64,000 bases of DNA, taken from positions 30,187,294 to 30,251,293 of the forward strand of contig NC_063155.1 of NCBI RefSeq assembly GCF_020921035.1, in the 5' to 3' direction. Below are positions 10,701 to 23,890 of the stretch, piece by piece. The stretch is from Rhodamnia argentea. Its lineage: Eukaryota; Streptophyta; Magnoliopsida; Myrtales; Myrtaceae. Made by a program: the position numbers and the translations under genes. How positions within the stretch are numbered: the first letter of the stretch is position 1; every line of letters starts with the position of its first letter. The notes below the pieces were generated by a model. It searched no databases and had not been told where the DNA came from. It was given only the letters and a program-made list of their open reading frames with translations.

Positions 10701-13700
10701 AAATCATAAAAAGTTTCAATCCTAAAAATGATAATTTAGCATGTATATATATTAATATACGTGTCTCGATGTGTCGGAATTTTTTTTTTTTTTTTGAGAA
10801 ATGACGTGTCGGAGCGTACGTCGTGTCGCATCTGTGCTACTTATTAAAAAGATAAGAGGAGATACAGGACTGCTAGGATTTCACAAATCCTACAATGCAA
10901 CTTACAGGACACCGTAGATTAACAGCGAAGGAATCTGCAACCACTTCCAGGTCACTGTCACTGTCAGCTTCGGTTGCTCCTCCACCCCCGACGCAGCGAC
11001 AAACACGAGCAAGAGCATCTTCAAAAGGTTCACCATCAGATTCTTTTGGAATCAGATTGAGAATCTATACAACAGAGAAATGGAACATTAGTACAACAGA
11101 AATCTAGTTTCTACTATGCATCTTTTCCTCCATTTCAGTGGGTTTCACCCCTGTGAAATTTAACTAAAAGTGTCATTGCAAAGCAGCCAAGTCCACATTC
11201 TCTTAATACATAAAAAGAATGTTCAGGTTTCACAACTATAAAACACACAGTGCGACTCTGTCACAGCTAAAAGAAACTTGAACCAACAGTTAAAACTGTC
11301 CCAAGTACCTCATGAAATCCAGGAAAGAAAAAGGTTCAGGTTTCACAACTATAAAACATACAGTGGTAACTCAGTCACAGCTAAAAGCAACTTGAGCCAA
11401 CAGTTGAAATTGTCTCAAGTAGCTCATGATATCCTGGACAACAATGATAAGACCAGCTGGGCAGTCAGACATCAAATAGAAGTAAATTTTAATACAAGCA
11501 TGTACTCCAGATTTCATTAGGAAACTGGGAAACAGAATGAATAATTAAACTTTGGGACAGCACTAGACTTGCTAAAGAAAGTCTGATAACAGCAACCAAT
11601 AATTTTCTTAGCTACCTGTTGAACACTTCGCCTTTTCACGAGTCTGACTCCCAAACAAAAAATGCGAGCATCACACCCCGTTAAGCTGATCTTATTGATT
11701 CCATCTTTCGTACAAGGAGTTACCTGCCACAGAAAACCAAAGACCTAAGAGAATATACTAGACAGCCAAGCTCACAAAGGAAAACATTTTTAGTGATATT
11801 ACGCATCTGGCACTAAAAGAGCCATGCAGACAAGCATTGAATATGCAAGTACTCCTAAGCACAGAAAATGCATTCATCATAAAGGAGACAAATGTACTTT
11901 TTGAAGGTTTAACTCACAATAGGACCATCATCACGACCATTAGCCCCTAGCAGCTGTGAGCCAGGCCTATTAATAGCACGAACAGCCATACCTGTAGAAC
12001 ACAAAAAAAAAATGACAAAAAGACCATTTCCAAATCCATGGCATGGGCATAACATGAGCATAACTGACCCTCAAAAGATAACAATTCAAAACCCTAATCC
12101 AGAAACAGCACTTCCATGATCAAAGCAAACAAGAAACAAAGAACTTAGTGCTTCAGTTCCCCCCCCCCCCTCCAAAAAAAAAAAAAAAATTGGACGGAGG
12201 CCTTAAGAAGAAAAGATATTTGTGATTATACAGGCTAAGCACTTGCAATACTTCATAAAAAATATGGCCTACAAAGTGTCTCCCTACCACGATTAAAGTA
12301 CAAATACCTAAGACAACTTACCATTGACCTGTAGGTCCGCATATTGTGGCCAATGCATCCTGAATGGAACCTTGTCATTCAGAAGCATACACCAAGCCTT
12401 CACGAAGACATTATCACACACAAATCATCAAGCTTGAATAATTAAATTAGTCCCGTAACATACATCTTGCAAATAAGCTTAAAAGCAGTTGAAACTTACC
12501 TGAACATCATACTCTTGCTTTGATAGAAGGTCTTTGTCTGCCCTTGTCAGTTGAAAAGTTCTCTCAACACTCTGTACCGGATTAGTACTGTGCATGCACA
12601 CATCCATTAGCACATAATAAGAATGGCAAGGAAAAAAATCAACTTCAAAAATTTCTCTGCTCATTGCAAATCATACAACAAATGCCAATAGATTACGAAA
12701 TATCGAAAATTCATCAATGCCCAGAATAATTGCAAATCAACTTAAAAAAAAAAAAAAACCCACCAGAAACAAGAGAGCACCATCGCCTGTTTGTATATAA
12801 ACGAAATTGAACATACAGGATACTTGCATGTTTTAGGGAGATATAAGCAATAAGATAACAAGATCTTTGTACCGGAAAAAAAAAACAGTACTGATGCACC
12901 AGGGAAAATAAACCATTCCAGGTAAACCCAGTAGAGGTAATAACAATACATAGAAAAGAATAACCATCAAATAAACATATGCAAAGCCAAAAGAACTCAC
13001 CCATCAGTTGGCATATTCGTAGTAGTCATTTTCACAGGATACAGAGGATGTGCCACAGAAACCCAAAACCTATGAAAAACAGTACGATTAGAACTTAGTG
13101 AAGAAAAGAGCTTTTCCTTTTTCATCTTTGGAAAGTATACAAAGAACAGAATCCAATTCAAAAATTCAAATCAAGGAAACCAAAAGAAACCAATGGCAAG
13201 CTAAGAATGTATTAAACAAGACAACCGCCTCCAATACCCAGATCTATTTAGAGCTGCAATGCTCACATCAAAAACAAACTCATACAACCAAGCTAAGAAG
13301 TGCAGGGCTGACGCAACACTTAAAAGTGCATTTCCACTAAGCAGCGCCATTTTCTATTGACTGAAAGGGGGGAAGCAATTATCAGTCCAATTGAAGGACT
13401 TACAATACCGTATCAGCCAGACAAAACTTCTAAGTTATACGAATAAGCACCTTTTCAGAAGTAGAATTTATTCCATACATCTCTTCAAGCATGATTACCT
13501 TTCCTAAACACAAGGCAAGGGGACAAGCATGCAACTTAGCATACAAAAGAGGAGGCAGATAATCCCGCATAGAATAAACATAAGGAATCTAGAGAAAGAA
13601 TACAACACCCACAATGATCTATGGATCATGGTCTCACGGAGGAAAATTGCGTCTTCTCCCTCAAAGACTCTTTAAGTATTCTCTTTAAGTGCCATACTTG

Positions 13701-16700
13701 TATGACTATTGAAATATCTAGGAACTAGAACTTCTATCCTAATAGTGTGCCAATAAAGAATCACAGTGCTCCCGAGTCACCACCTCACATGTGCATGTAT
13801 GGTATATGGGCCTAATACTCAACTGCCTCCAGCCATATTTAAAATGAAGACATACTTTTCAGGTTCTTAGACCTCCATTTGTGAGTCCAAGAGACGTGCT
13901 TCTGCTACAAGACATTGTTTCCCAAGGACAAAACAACCGTATCAAGTTCAGATTCTTCCTTTTTAAGATATGAAGGCAAAAACAATTGTCAGCAACAAGC
14001 AGAAGAGTATCTAAGCAGGTAACGCTTGTCATTCGACCTAAATTTTTATCCGGTATCGATCCAATTTATAAAAACACCTTCTCTTGTAAGAACACCTGCT
14101 ATAGCACTTCCCGTGATCAATTTAGTGATCATATCAAACTAACAGAACTGAAGAGTTAGATCATCGTTTCGCGTACAACAATAAATAAAATTTCTCAAGA
14201 GGGATGTCAATATCATCATTCCATATAGAAAGCCACGTCTGTGAAGACCGAACATCACACGTCCCAGTTAATATATTGAAGAAATGTGAAGGTTTGCTAC
14301 TATGAGATACGTACGGATCAGCACGACTAAGACGGCATAGCTCACAATAAAAAATTTCAGGAACCATGGGATTGCCCTCCCCAGGTTTTTCAGGCAACAA
14401 GACACAACTCATGTGTTGCCAGACATGGCATCTTGGGTCCTCACACTGCTGCCAAATAAAGATAGAAAGAGAAAAAAAAGACGTAATTAGGAAAAAGAAA
14501 ATAGGCAAGAGGGTAAATTCAAAATATGTCAACTAAAGCAGAAATGATGGTATGACATGAAACCATTCACTGTTTATTTATATTTCAAGAATGACATCCA
14601 TTATTTTCAAAAGGTACAGTTGCAGGTTCTACCAAGTCCGTGGAGAAGAGTGACAACAAACTTCGTTTTCTTGCCACATTCAAAGCACAGGTAATTTTTC
14701 ACCACATATCATACCACAAAAGAAGAGAGATTGGACTATAAGAACAGTGAGTAGCAATTTCAACATAAAGGGACTCTCAAAAGGAAAATTGAAAGAAAAG
14801 AGATTGGACAAAGGGTGACGATGCAAAGTTGCAAGTGCTGGCTTCAAAATTTTTCGTAAACCAATTAACTGTATGGGAAAGGTTGACAATTTCAACAACT
14901 GTGACAAACCACGATAGGGTCACTTTAGGATGCATATAAACCAAGTAAAAAACTAACAAGAACTCGTTGCTTTTGGCCAACAACTAGGACAAAATGAGAA
15001 TGTATCCAAATGCAAATACTTGGTACAATCCATACCTTGATCATTGACTCTGTCTCCAAAGAACTTCCACAAGGACATCTGACCTTTGTTTCTGACCGAT
15101 ATGGGTCATCAAACTCTGCTTTAATTTTGATATTACTGCAATCTGAGGCTCCCTGACCATTTGAAGCCAAATCAGTGGCCCCAGAAACCTGCATTTTTCT
15201 GTAAGCTCAAACCAGAAATATCTGTCAGATAAAAGGCAGAGTGCAAATCATGACAAATGATACAGATAGAGTGAAAAACAAGAGGAGACCTGTAAATATC
15301 GTCAACTAGTTTTGCGACATCTTCCTTCCCCACATTCTTCTTAGCCCACATCTTGGACACTATAAAACAACCAAGAATTAGCATTTTAGTCCACGCTGCA
15401 CGAAAATCACCCATTAATAAATGCGACCCCATTCTAACCAATTAATTCACAAGAAGCCCAACCATGAGAGATGAGCCTTCGCTAATCATGTTATCCGCTA
15501 ATATTGCCCACTCTCTTTGAAAGACAATTTAAGAATAACAGGGGGAGAGAAGAACTCAAAAATCAGCATTCCGACTACTTCATACCTCCATCGGCAGCAG
15601 CATATATCACAAAAAGAATATATTTGATAAGAGGCACAAAGTATAGGCTATACTCTCATTTGACTTCGGGGGACATTTCTTTAAAAACAGGTAAATGCAC
15701 TGTCACAAAAAATCAGTAAACGACAAATAAAAGAACAATGATTAATGTAACTTCCCATGAATTAATATGTTGCCATGTACAAGATCGCATCAAAACTCAA
15801 AAGGGATGAATAAAGCCCAAATAATCACATTTGTCAATTAAAAGAACTAGAAACAATTTACAACTGGAAAAGAAAATCATCATATACCTTGTTCATCTGA
15901 AAGAGCTGATAATATCCTATCCACAAGATCCTACATGAACCAGGGAAAAAAAATGAAATCCAACACTTTAAGAAAATGTCAAACAAGTGAAGTGACCAAG
16001 CCAAGAACAACAATGAAAATAGTCCAACAACATGGATCCTAATGCGTGACAGAGGAGAAAACAGCCATCATCCGTAGGGGCAAGCGATTCAAAGCACCAT
16101 TTGCAGAAAAAATCACGAGTACAAGACAAAGTTCTAAGTGAAGAAAAACAGTTGTGACCCAATACGCACAGTATGAGCGCATCACGAACTAAAACAGCTC
16201 TAAAAGCTTGTAAACAACATGCATGGAAACAGCAACATCAAAATCAACTGAGTAACTAACCTGCTTTCTCCCCTGCTTTGAAAGCCCTAGCTGCGTCAAG
16301 ACATCCTTCAGTTCCTTTATTCGAAAATACGCTAATTTATCCTGTGCATGATAAAATCAATAAGTTACAACAACTGAACAACCGGTATTAACCTCAAATG
16401 GAACATTGGTTGAAATGACAATAGCAAACGTTGGACAGGCCTCCACATAGAACTTTCTGTTTTTTGCACAAGGGAGTGCAGGAATTTCGTAGAGGAACAG
16501 TTGCAGAGAAGGTTATTATGTCTTCCCACAAGAGAAACATACGGTATTCATGCAAACAAGGTCTGATCAAACATATGGTCCTATTTTTTTTAAAATAATG
16601 TTTGTATATCGATGCAAGCAGCCTGACAAGGAGAAAAAACCACCAGAATATCAATCACGCAAGAAGAGCATGAAAATGCATGATATCTGTGCAGCACCTA

Positions 16701-17687
16701 GCACAGATGAAACTTACTGATTCAATTATTCTATGCGCTCCTTGTACCAATGAAAGACACAGAGATTGTTTAAGCAATGTCAAAGACCAAATCATTTTTC
16801 ATAGGAAAGCACCTTGCTAAAACACAAATAGAATTGAGGAGAGGGAAGCGAGAAGGAATACAAAGAGCTCGAGATCATTTCCTGAAGTAATCCACTCATC
16901 CTTCCTCCATGATCTTCACGTGATACATCATCGTGATCAAGTCTCCAAATCAAACAATACCCAATCAAGAAGAAGGTCATTTATTACAAGCACAATTAAG
17001 TCAAACAGCATTATTTGTTCATTTCTAATTTCCCAATTAGACATTAAAGATATTTAACGATGTTGGTATACATACAGCACAATAATTGGACAATATGGAA
17101 CTGATATGCAAAAGTCCAAAGGAACGCTCAATCCCAAAAGCAGCAACAATGAGAGGACTGGTGAGATCGTGCTTAAGTAAAAGTTAAAACTACCTTCAAA
17201 TTTTTTTTCCACTGACATCAACCGCCTGAGTATATACAAATGAGGTCTCAGTAAACAGGAATTGGTTGAAACTCGATCACATGCCACATCCCTTTCTGAT
17301 ATACAAATAGCATTACCAAATTCGCTCAATGCTACATGAGTCAAAGCTATAAAAACGTGAAACGCGCAATGAACGCAAATCCGCATTCATGATGCAATCG
17401 AAGGACAACAAAAGGTCAGGTCCCTCGTGCTATTAAGAATAGCATGTCCTCCAAAAATACCGACTGTGCGGAGCAATCCCGTTAGTCAATGCGACTCCCA
17501 ACACAACAATAGACAGTGATGCAAAAGTATTGATAGACATACAAAGACCGAGATAAATAGGTTCGATGCCAAATCAGTTTCGCCTATTACAACATCAGAC
17601 TTTTAAGGACTGTAAACAACACCACCACCAGTAAAATATTTACCAGTAACTAAAAAATAGTACCTTGCAACTAGTTACCAAATCCAT
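7800..17687 (-). CDS. SIZ1: E3 SUMO-protein ligase SIZ1
   Basis: A PIAS/Siz-type SUMO ligase that attaches SUMO to nuclear proteins in phosphate, temperature, hormone and defence responses. Sixteen coding exons join in frame to about 875 aa (Arabidopsis SIZ1 about 884). Exons near the start are 17664-17687, 16261-16341, 15888-15930, 15290-15359, 15036-15198, 14315-14445, 13001-13069 and 12500-12587; the last two begin at about 9483 and 7939. In order: SAP domain ([19 protein letters not shown], residues about 9-50); PHD finger ([18 protein letters not shown], about 128-170), a plant-specific addition; PINIT region (about 200-310); SP-RING ([12 protein letters not shown] then [19 protein letters not shown], about 375-420); and a SUMO-interaction motif [10 protein letters not shown] near residue 600. 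It ends [10 protein letters not shown]. The start MDLVTSCK, just before the SAP domain, matches the family. All zinc ligands expected by eye are present. Confidence 0.96.
10010..10315. mobile_element. degenerate foldback repeat inside a SIZ1 intron
   Basis: Between the SIZ1 exons near 10890 and 9827, the left arm (…CTTCTTTCTTTAAGCAATCGAG… to CCTGCCATTGCTGACTCC) is imperfectly repeated in inverse orientation by the right arm (…GGTGGCAGGAGGACTCC… to AGTTAAAGGGCC). The structure resembles a decayed long-TIR Mutator-like element, but no clear target duplication is visible. The class is an inference. Confidence 0.45.
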
Positions 17688-20600
17688 TTCCTCCGACAGC
17701 AGAAACAGAAAAGCACCAAAGTGTCCGGACTACGGGACCGCGAATTCCAGGTGATCCGATCAAAACTGCGAAACACATCAACATCGAGCTCAACGAAGAC
17801 CGCCAATGGACCTAAATTACCGAACCAGAAAAAGAATGGCAGACGACCGAGACAGCCTCCCAAATCAAGCACCGAAAACATCGACGAAGAGAGCCACGGA
17901 AACGACACTTACACGCGATCGATCGAGGTCGATAGCGCGAGGGAGAGGCCAATTAGGGTTGCGAGTGGACGCCGACTCCTCCTCCTCCTCTCACGCGCTC
18001 GCGCTTCCGCTTTCTAACGCCTCCTCTCTTTTGACCAGAGCGACCCCCAACAAAAACCAAAACCAAAACGAAAACGCAAGGAGACCCTGCGTCCTCACCT
18101 CTAAGTTCCACAAAATGTCTCGGACGTATCGGCGATTTTATGAAATCCGGCTTTTCGACGGGGAACAAGTCCGGGTTTAGTTTCCCTGCGTGCACGTGCA
18201 GGCTTGTTTTGCCCCATGGCGGACGAGGAAAGGTCTACTGTAAACCAGGACAAAGAGCTTGTGCGGCATCGAAATTCGCGGCTCGGATCTTTCCACGTCG
18301 CTGGAGAAGCAAAAGGGTCAAAACAACGGTGGGGGGGTGCTGCTTGGATGCTGGGGAGCCCGCCAATCGCTTTGCTTTGGGGCTAGAAATCGAAAATAGG
18401 CACGAACTAAATTTCACGTTTTTCTTTTTAATTATTGTCGAAAGATAAAGAAAAATTTGGATGAATTTGCATATTATGATTTGATTTGATATACAAAGGG
18501 CATATATATCGGTGATTTTCATGTGACGAGAACCGATCATCTATGATGACCGAATTTCTTTTTCGGCGTGGGTTAGGACGTCGGTTGAATTTATTTTGAT
18601 TTCTCTCATTTAAGTGAAACAAGATTACGTCTTTGCTATTATGACACCACTTCTCTCTGTATCCTTACCTTAAGAGTCCGATTTCGAAATTAGCCATCTC
18701 TCCATAGCAAATAATCATATTGACAATGGAATGTGTGTACATAGACTTATATGGAGCATGGCCCACCGTCAAAATGCAATAGACACGCATCTTACATTCA
18801 CCTACATAAACTTACTCCTTAAAAAAAAAAATCATTTTGCTTTCGACTAAATATTATTTGTATTGTCCAAAGTGATGGGTGTATGTACACGACGATGTTA
18901 GGATAATTAAGATAGAAGCATTCGTGCAGTTACCTTAAAATCTCTAATATTAAACAAGAGTCGATGACATTTTTTTATTATTGGGTTATTTGGGAAACTT
19001 TAAAAAGCTATTTTTTTTTTTTTTTTTGGTAATGTTTGTGCATTCAAAGGGTCTTAGTTCTAGAACTCCTATGATTGTGAGTAAATCAATACTCCTGACC
19101 AGTTAAGCTCCTTGAGCGCCTTTTTGGACCGGTGACTTGTAGATAACGAGGATTCATACAAATATGGGCCGGGCTTTGATATTATAGGCCAGGCAAGTTC
19201 AATGCATCTTGTCCCTCCCCCCCACCCAAAAAAAAACAGAGCAAAAGCTCAATGTTTTTTTTTTTTTTTTTTTTGCTTTTTTGGTTAGTTTTCGAGTTTC
19301 ACTTTTTCTTTAATTCATAGACTATACACATTGCACTGTAACCGTATCTACTAGGCGAATTTATAACATGTTGCATCGTACTCATAACGATAAGATCATC
19401 GCTTCATCTTGGAATGTGGTGGATCAAGAAATCATACTTCGTTCCTCCGAGTGAATTTTTTCATCAATGAATAGAATAGAGCTACTAGACGTGATGTTCC
19501 CTGCAATGTTGTCCAATGTCCAGGCTTTCAGCTTTCCACTGAAATGCTACGAGAAGCCATGAACGGTCTGGTGAGGAAAGCATTTCGATGTTCCTACTCT
19601 TTAGATGAATCTCAAGCCATCAAAGCCTTTTTAGACTCGGCTTGGCCCGGTCGCTCTATGCAACTGGTACTTCAAAAGGCGAAACTCTTGCCGTAGTTGG
19701 CGATCTAGGGGCAGAGACTAAATTTATTAGGGTGTGGTTCATACTCCCCACCGATAGAAAAACATGTATTTTTCATCGGTAGTTTGGGTTTGGGCCAAAG
19801 CATAATAACTATTATATATACTCTTTTTCTCTTGTAATTGATGTATATAACGAGAGGTGCGATGTACTAATTATAGTGGAATCATCTTTTTGATGTAGCC
19901 CTAGTTTGAGGATGAACCTGGATAAGCCTTGTGTCGATTTCTCTTTCTCGTTTTACGTTTTACTTCGTTGTGATTGTACGCCAAATCCTAACAAAATAAT
20001 TATCTAAAGGTAAAGATTCCAAAGTGGGCGAATAGTTGGCCCAGAAGGCAAACATTCCAGGCTCCAGCTCCGCACGCTTTCTGTTATATTTCACTATCAT
20101 ATGAAGCATGTTTCAACCAATTTCACCATGTGTGAATTAAATATATAACGAAAATTTGTAAATCACATATTATTCGTAAATAATGTGGAAGAGTTTTTAG
20201 GAAGAATAATGCGTTACAAGATCGTATGTTATTCTTTGCACTCGAGCATTAATTTTACTAAAACTTGTCATTTTACATTCTTTCAACTACTTTAAACGTC
20301 TCTACGTGAAAAGAAGCTAGTTTTATTTATTGTAGCGCATCTTGAGATTCGATTCAATTATCGATTCACAATTTATGAATCTGAGATTTTGGGTTTAAGA
20401 TTTGTACTTTGGTTGAACAATTATTGCTCTAATTCTTTCGTAATTTATTATAAACAAGAGTGTTACTGCTACGTGGATGAAAATGTCGCAATATAGAAAC
20501 AATGAGTTACAAAATAAATGTCATTGCTGTTCACTAAAGCACTTTTTTTTTTATTTTAATATGAATGGGTATTCAGAACTCTCTTTTCGTGTGATCTTCG

Positions 20601-21067
20601 GTTCAAATCTGCGGATCCGAATGCATTGGATCAATATCGATGATCATGTCTTTAAAATCGCTCGAAACAGCAGACCAACATCATCTGATTGCTTAAAAAA
20701 AATCGCTGCGTCTCTCCCGACGAGCTGCATCGACAGTGAATAAATGACCAAGATCCAATTAAGAAAGGAGAATACAGTACACTACCAGTAGCCGAAGCCA
20801 GTTTCTTGCAAGTTTGATGAACCTGTCAACCTCGACACAACTAATAACCAAATTCTTTAAAGATCACATGAAAAAGGTGGAGCGCCGGTCGCACACAGTA
20901 GTCGGCGTAAGGATGAAATATCAAATTGTTTCCTCCAAACAAAGGGAAAATTCGTATGCGATCCGGGTTCATATAATAAGCTCAGAGCATCTGGATCTTT
21001 CATGTCGATCAGACCCGATGTACCCGAGGACGTCTCCAAATGGATATCCTACATGCTTTGCCGGCAT
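17688..21067. other. SIZ1 5' flank and gene-poor intergenic DNA
   Basis: The first few hundred bases should hold the SIZ1 5'UTR and promoter; a CT-rich stretch (CTCCTCCTCCTCTC) lies at about 17973-17988. Beyond about 18.2 kb the sequence is AT-rich, with T runs at 19013-19027 and 19257-19274 and no convincing gene. At about 19500-19740 there is a fairly balanced-composition patch in which short in-frame pieces can be read on the plus strand, but I recognise no protein. The hairpin-like GATAGAAAAACATGTATTTTTCATC lies at about 19754. Confidence 0.5.
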
Positions 21068-21075
21068 GCTTTAGC

Positions 21076-21732
21076 GGGAAAAGTGTCCTAAACAGTTTGC
21101 GTTTGTGCTAATTAAATCATAAACCTTCCAATTATGTCAATTTAGTTTAAAGATTTTGCATTTGAGCCAATTGAGTTCATTTTATCAATTTTGGCCGAAA
21201 ATCACTGTCGTGGACATCTGTCGTCTTACATGGCACAACCAACGCCGGCATAGCCAATTTTTTAAAAATATTTTTGCCATTTTTTGTACTTTTTTTTTAC
21301 TTTGTTTTGTGCTTGGACAAAGGGCCGGCGACCCTTGCCAGATGTGGGCGAGAGCATCACGGTCCTTGCCGGCCAACGTGAGGGTTGCGAGCCCTCGCCC
21401 CGCTAGGCCGACAAGGGCATCGCTGCCCTCGCCTAGAGCGGCTCCCTCGCCTAGTCCAGATCCGGGCAAGGGCTCCGACCCTCACATTGGCCGGCGATGG
21501 TCGCCGACCCTCAATCCAAAAAAAAAAAAATCTAAAAAATTATTAAAAATATCAACATCAGCGCCGGCTAGGGCGACGTAGGAATGAACGGCGTCCACGT
21601 TAGCAATTTCCGGTCAAAATTGATCGAACGGATTCAATTGGCACAAATGTAAAATGTTTTGACTAAATTGACACAGTTAAGATTTTAGGACTGAATTGGC
21701 ACCGAGGCAAAAACGTTTATAAATTTTTACCC
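21076..21732. mobile_element. foldback Mutator-like (MULE) element, 657 bp
   Basis: It starts GGGAAAAGTGTCCTAAACAG and ends in an inverted counterpart (…TTTTTACCC). Both arms carry the phrase 'gtgccaattcagtcctaaa' or its complement. It is flanked by a perfect direct repeat GCTTTAGC (21068-21075 and 21733-21740), consistent with an 8-9 bp Mutator target duplication. The middle (about 21310-21500) is GC-rich, with several GCCGGCGA-type words, and non-coding. No transposase. Confidence 0.75.
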
Positions 21733-21740
21733 GCTTTAGC

Positions 21741-23370
21741 CTTTCGCAACGGCTTCCTTCGGGATGCGATCCTGCCAAAAAAATTGCAGAAATCATCTCC
21801 GCCGAACGAAAAAGCTGCGTGAATTTTCACGTCATGGTGGGATTCGGCGTTGCATGAAATGCCTAAAAGAGCTCTCTGCATAGAAAAATCGTTACGAATC
21901 TGGAACAGCATCTCCTCAACTCAACTCGAAAGCCGTTCACAGTTCACCTCAAGCTTGAGCAAATGGAAAGTCTATCGTCCTGAAAGGGGAACGAAGATGA
22001 ATCAACACACTGACCTTGGACTAGCTGTCGTGCCTCCGTGACGCCATTTTCCTCGAAACCGAGCTGGTCGCTGCGTATCTACGCACAAGACATGCGAACG
22101 AAGGTTTGCCACGCAGGAGAAATGCTGCCGGCGGCCTAATCTCGTGCGCGTGAAAGCATTACACGGAGCAACTCCATCGACGGAACAAACCCATGTTGAA
22201 TTCTCGAAAGATCCTTTGCATTTTGAGCGGGGATTCGCTCTAGTCAAACCCTAAACTCCATGTAACACCCGCTCAACAAAATGTGGAGGACGATCATGGC
22301 CGACGGCGTCATCACTCCTGCGTGGCGGACCTTCTCCATGCTTCTTTGAGGAAGTAGGCAGCTCGACTGTAGAGAGAGAGAGAGAGAGAGAGAGATGAAA
22401 CTTTGGGCCTGACTCTCCTGCACCTTTGGGATCGTTCGCTATATAAAGGGGATTCCATGTCTCCAGATGGATGCTTCTTTTGATTTCTTGCGGGGTGGAT
22501 CTACGTGTGGCTGGTATTTCCTCCAAATCTTGATCCGTTTCACAGTCGCCGATGACGTCATTCTTCGTCCGTCAGCGGAGTTTAACTCGACGAATTAGAC
22601 GAAGAGCGTGACGAGGATGTTACTGTTAGGCGTCTTCTTTAGCAATGTTAGCCACATACGCTCAGCCGGCGGGTCCACATATCCATGTACTTTTGAAAAA
22701 GAACAGATAATCTAAATTAAAAGGCGGTTGATTGCGTGAAGATCAAAGCACGAGTGCCTCGAAAGAACCTACTCTTCTCGGATCTTCTTGCTCGCTCCGG
22801 CTTTGGGTGATTACTCCATATTTTCGAGCGCTTTACAAGTATTTGATACACTTTGCTACTCTCTTCAGCAGTCGACATTTCTAAAAGTGATTTTATGTAC
22901 AATCGACATCTTTTTTGTAGCTTTTCTCTCCAAATCTAGAACTAGATCTAGATTTGAGCAATCGTATATACCGATTTAGCTATAGATCCGGGATTCACAA
23001 GGTGTTTTCTGTGTTCTTTCAACCTTTTGGTATTGTTGTCTTCTCCACATGGTGATGGTGATGGTGATGGGGAGGATGAATCTAGAAGTGCACTGCCTTT
23101 TGACAACCGTAGTTAACGGAGAGAGATTTCCTGGCATGTGCTCGTCATTAATGTTGATCCGAGATTCGGTGATTGGCTATCGTTGGCGTTCGATGCTACA
23201 ATAGATCTATCTTTGTGGAACAAGCGAATATTTACGGGATGTACCAAGTTGATTTTATTTTCATATTTACTAGTTTTAGTTGTTTTGTTGAATTTACATC
23301 TTTATGTTGCGGTTATGTACCCCTATTTTCTTATGAAATGAAGATTTTCGTTTTGAACAAAAAAAAAATT
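21741..23370. other. intergenic, no gene recognised
   Basis: Mixed-composition DNA with short frames in several phases and no recognisable protein. AAACCCTAAA occurs at about 22244 and a TATAAAGG at about 22440, so a decayed promoter is possible, but no coding sequence follows on either strand. A (GGTGAT)-type tract lies at about 23048-23070. The end of this stretch (about 23250-23345) reads like a plant transcript 3' end, which is only an impression. Confidence 0.45.
22371..22395. repeat. (GA)n microsatellite
   Basis: An uninterrupted AG dinucleotide run of about 12.5 copies. Confidence 0.97.
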
Positions 23371-23890
23371 AAATGGTTGTTTGCAAGTAACGGTCCAAAC
23401 ATATTACAATTGTGCCAATTCAGTTCGAAACATTTTCTTTTCTTTTTTTTTTCTTTTGACGATTGAGTCTCGAATATTTTGCATTTTTACCAATTTAATT
23501 CATTCGATCAATTTGAGCTAAAAATCACCGACATGATGCGGCTGATGCAGAAGTGGATAATTCTTAATAGTATTTCTATGTTTTTTTTCGAAATTTTTAT
23601 TTAGTTATCTTTATTTTCTCTTATGTTTCTTTTCTTTTCTTTTTCTTTTTTTTTCATCTTCCCTTCCTTCTTTCTCCTAGCGACTGACTAGAGGGGAGGA
23701 CCGACAAGAGTGGAGCTTGCTCGCCCCGGGAGAGGCTCGACCTCACCAAGCGACGGCGAGGTCGAGCCTCGTCAATACACCGGCAAGATCAAGCTTCACC
23801 GGAGGTTTAGGATTCAATTTGACACACATGAACGAAAAAAGGTGATAAAAGCAAAATTTACGATGGAAATAAAATGGTTGTTTGCAAGTA
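23371..23890. mobile_element. degenerate MULE-family insertion flanked by a 19-bp direct repeat
   Basis: AAATGGTTGTTTGCAAGTA occurs perfectly at 23371-23389 and again at 23872-23890. The 482 bp between carry decayed inverted phrases like those of the MULE family (GTGCCAATTCAG… near the left, TTTAGGATTCAATTTGACAC near the right) around a T-rich and then GC-rich core. The 19-bp repeat is much longer than a Mutator target duplication, so either the boundaries are composite or another process made the duplication. Confidence 0.5.
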
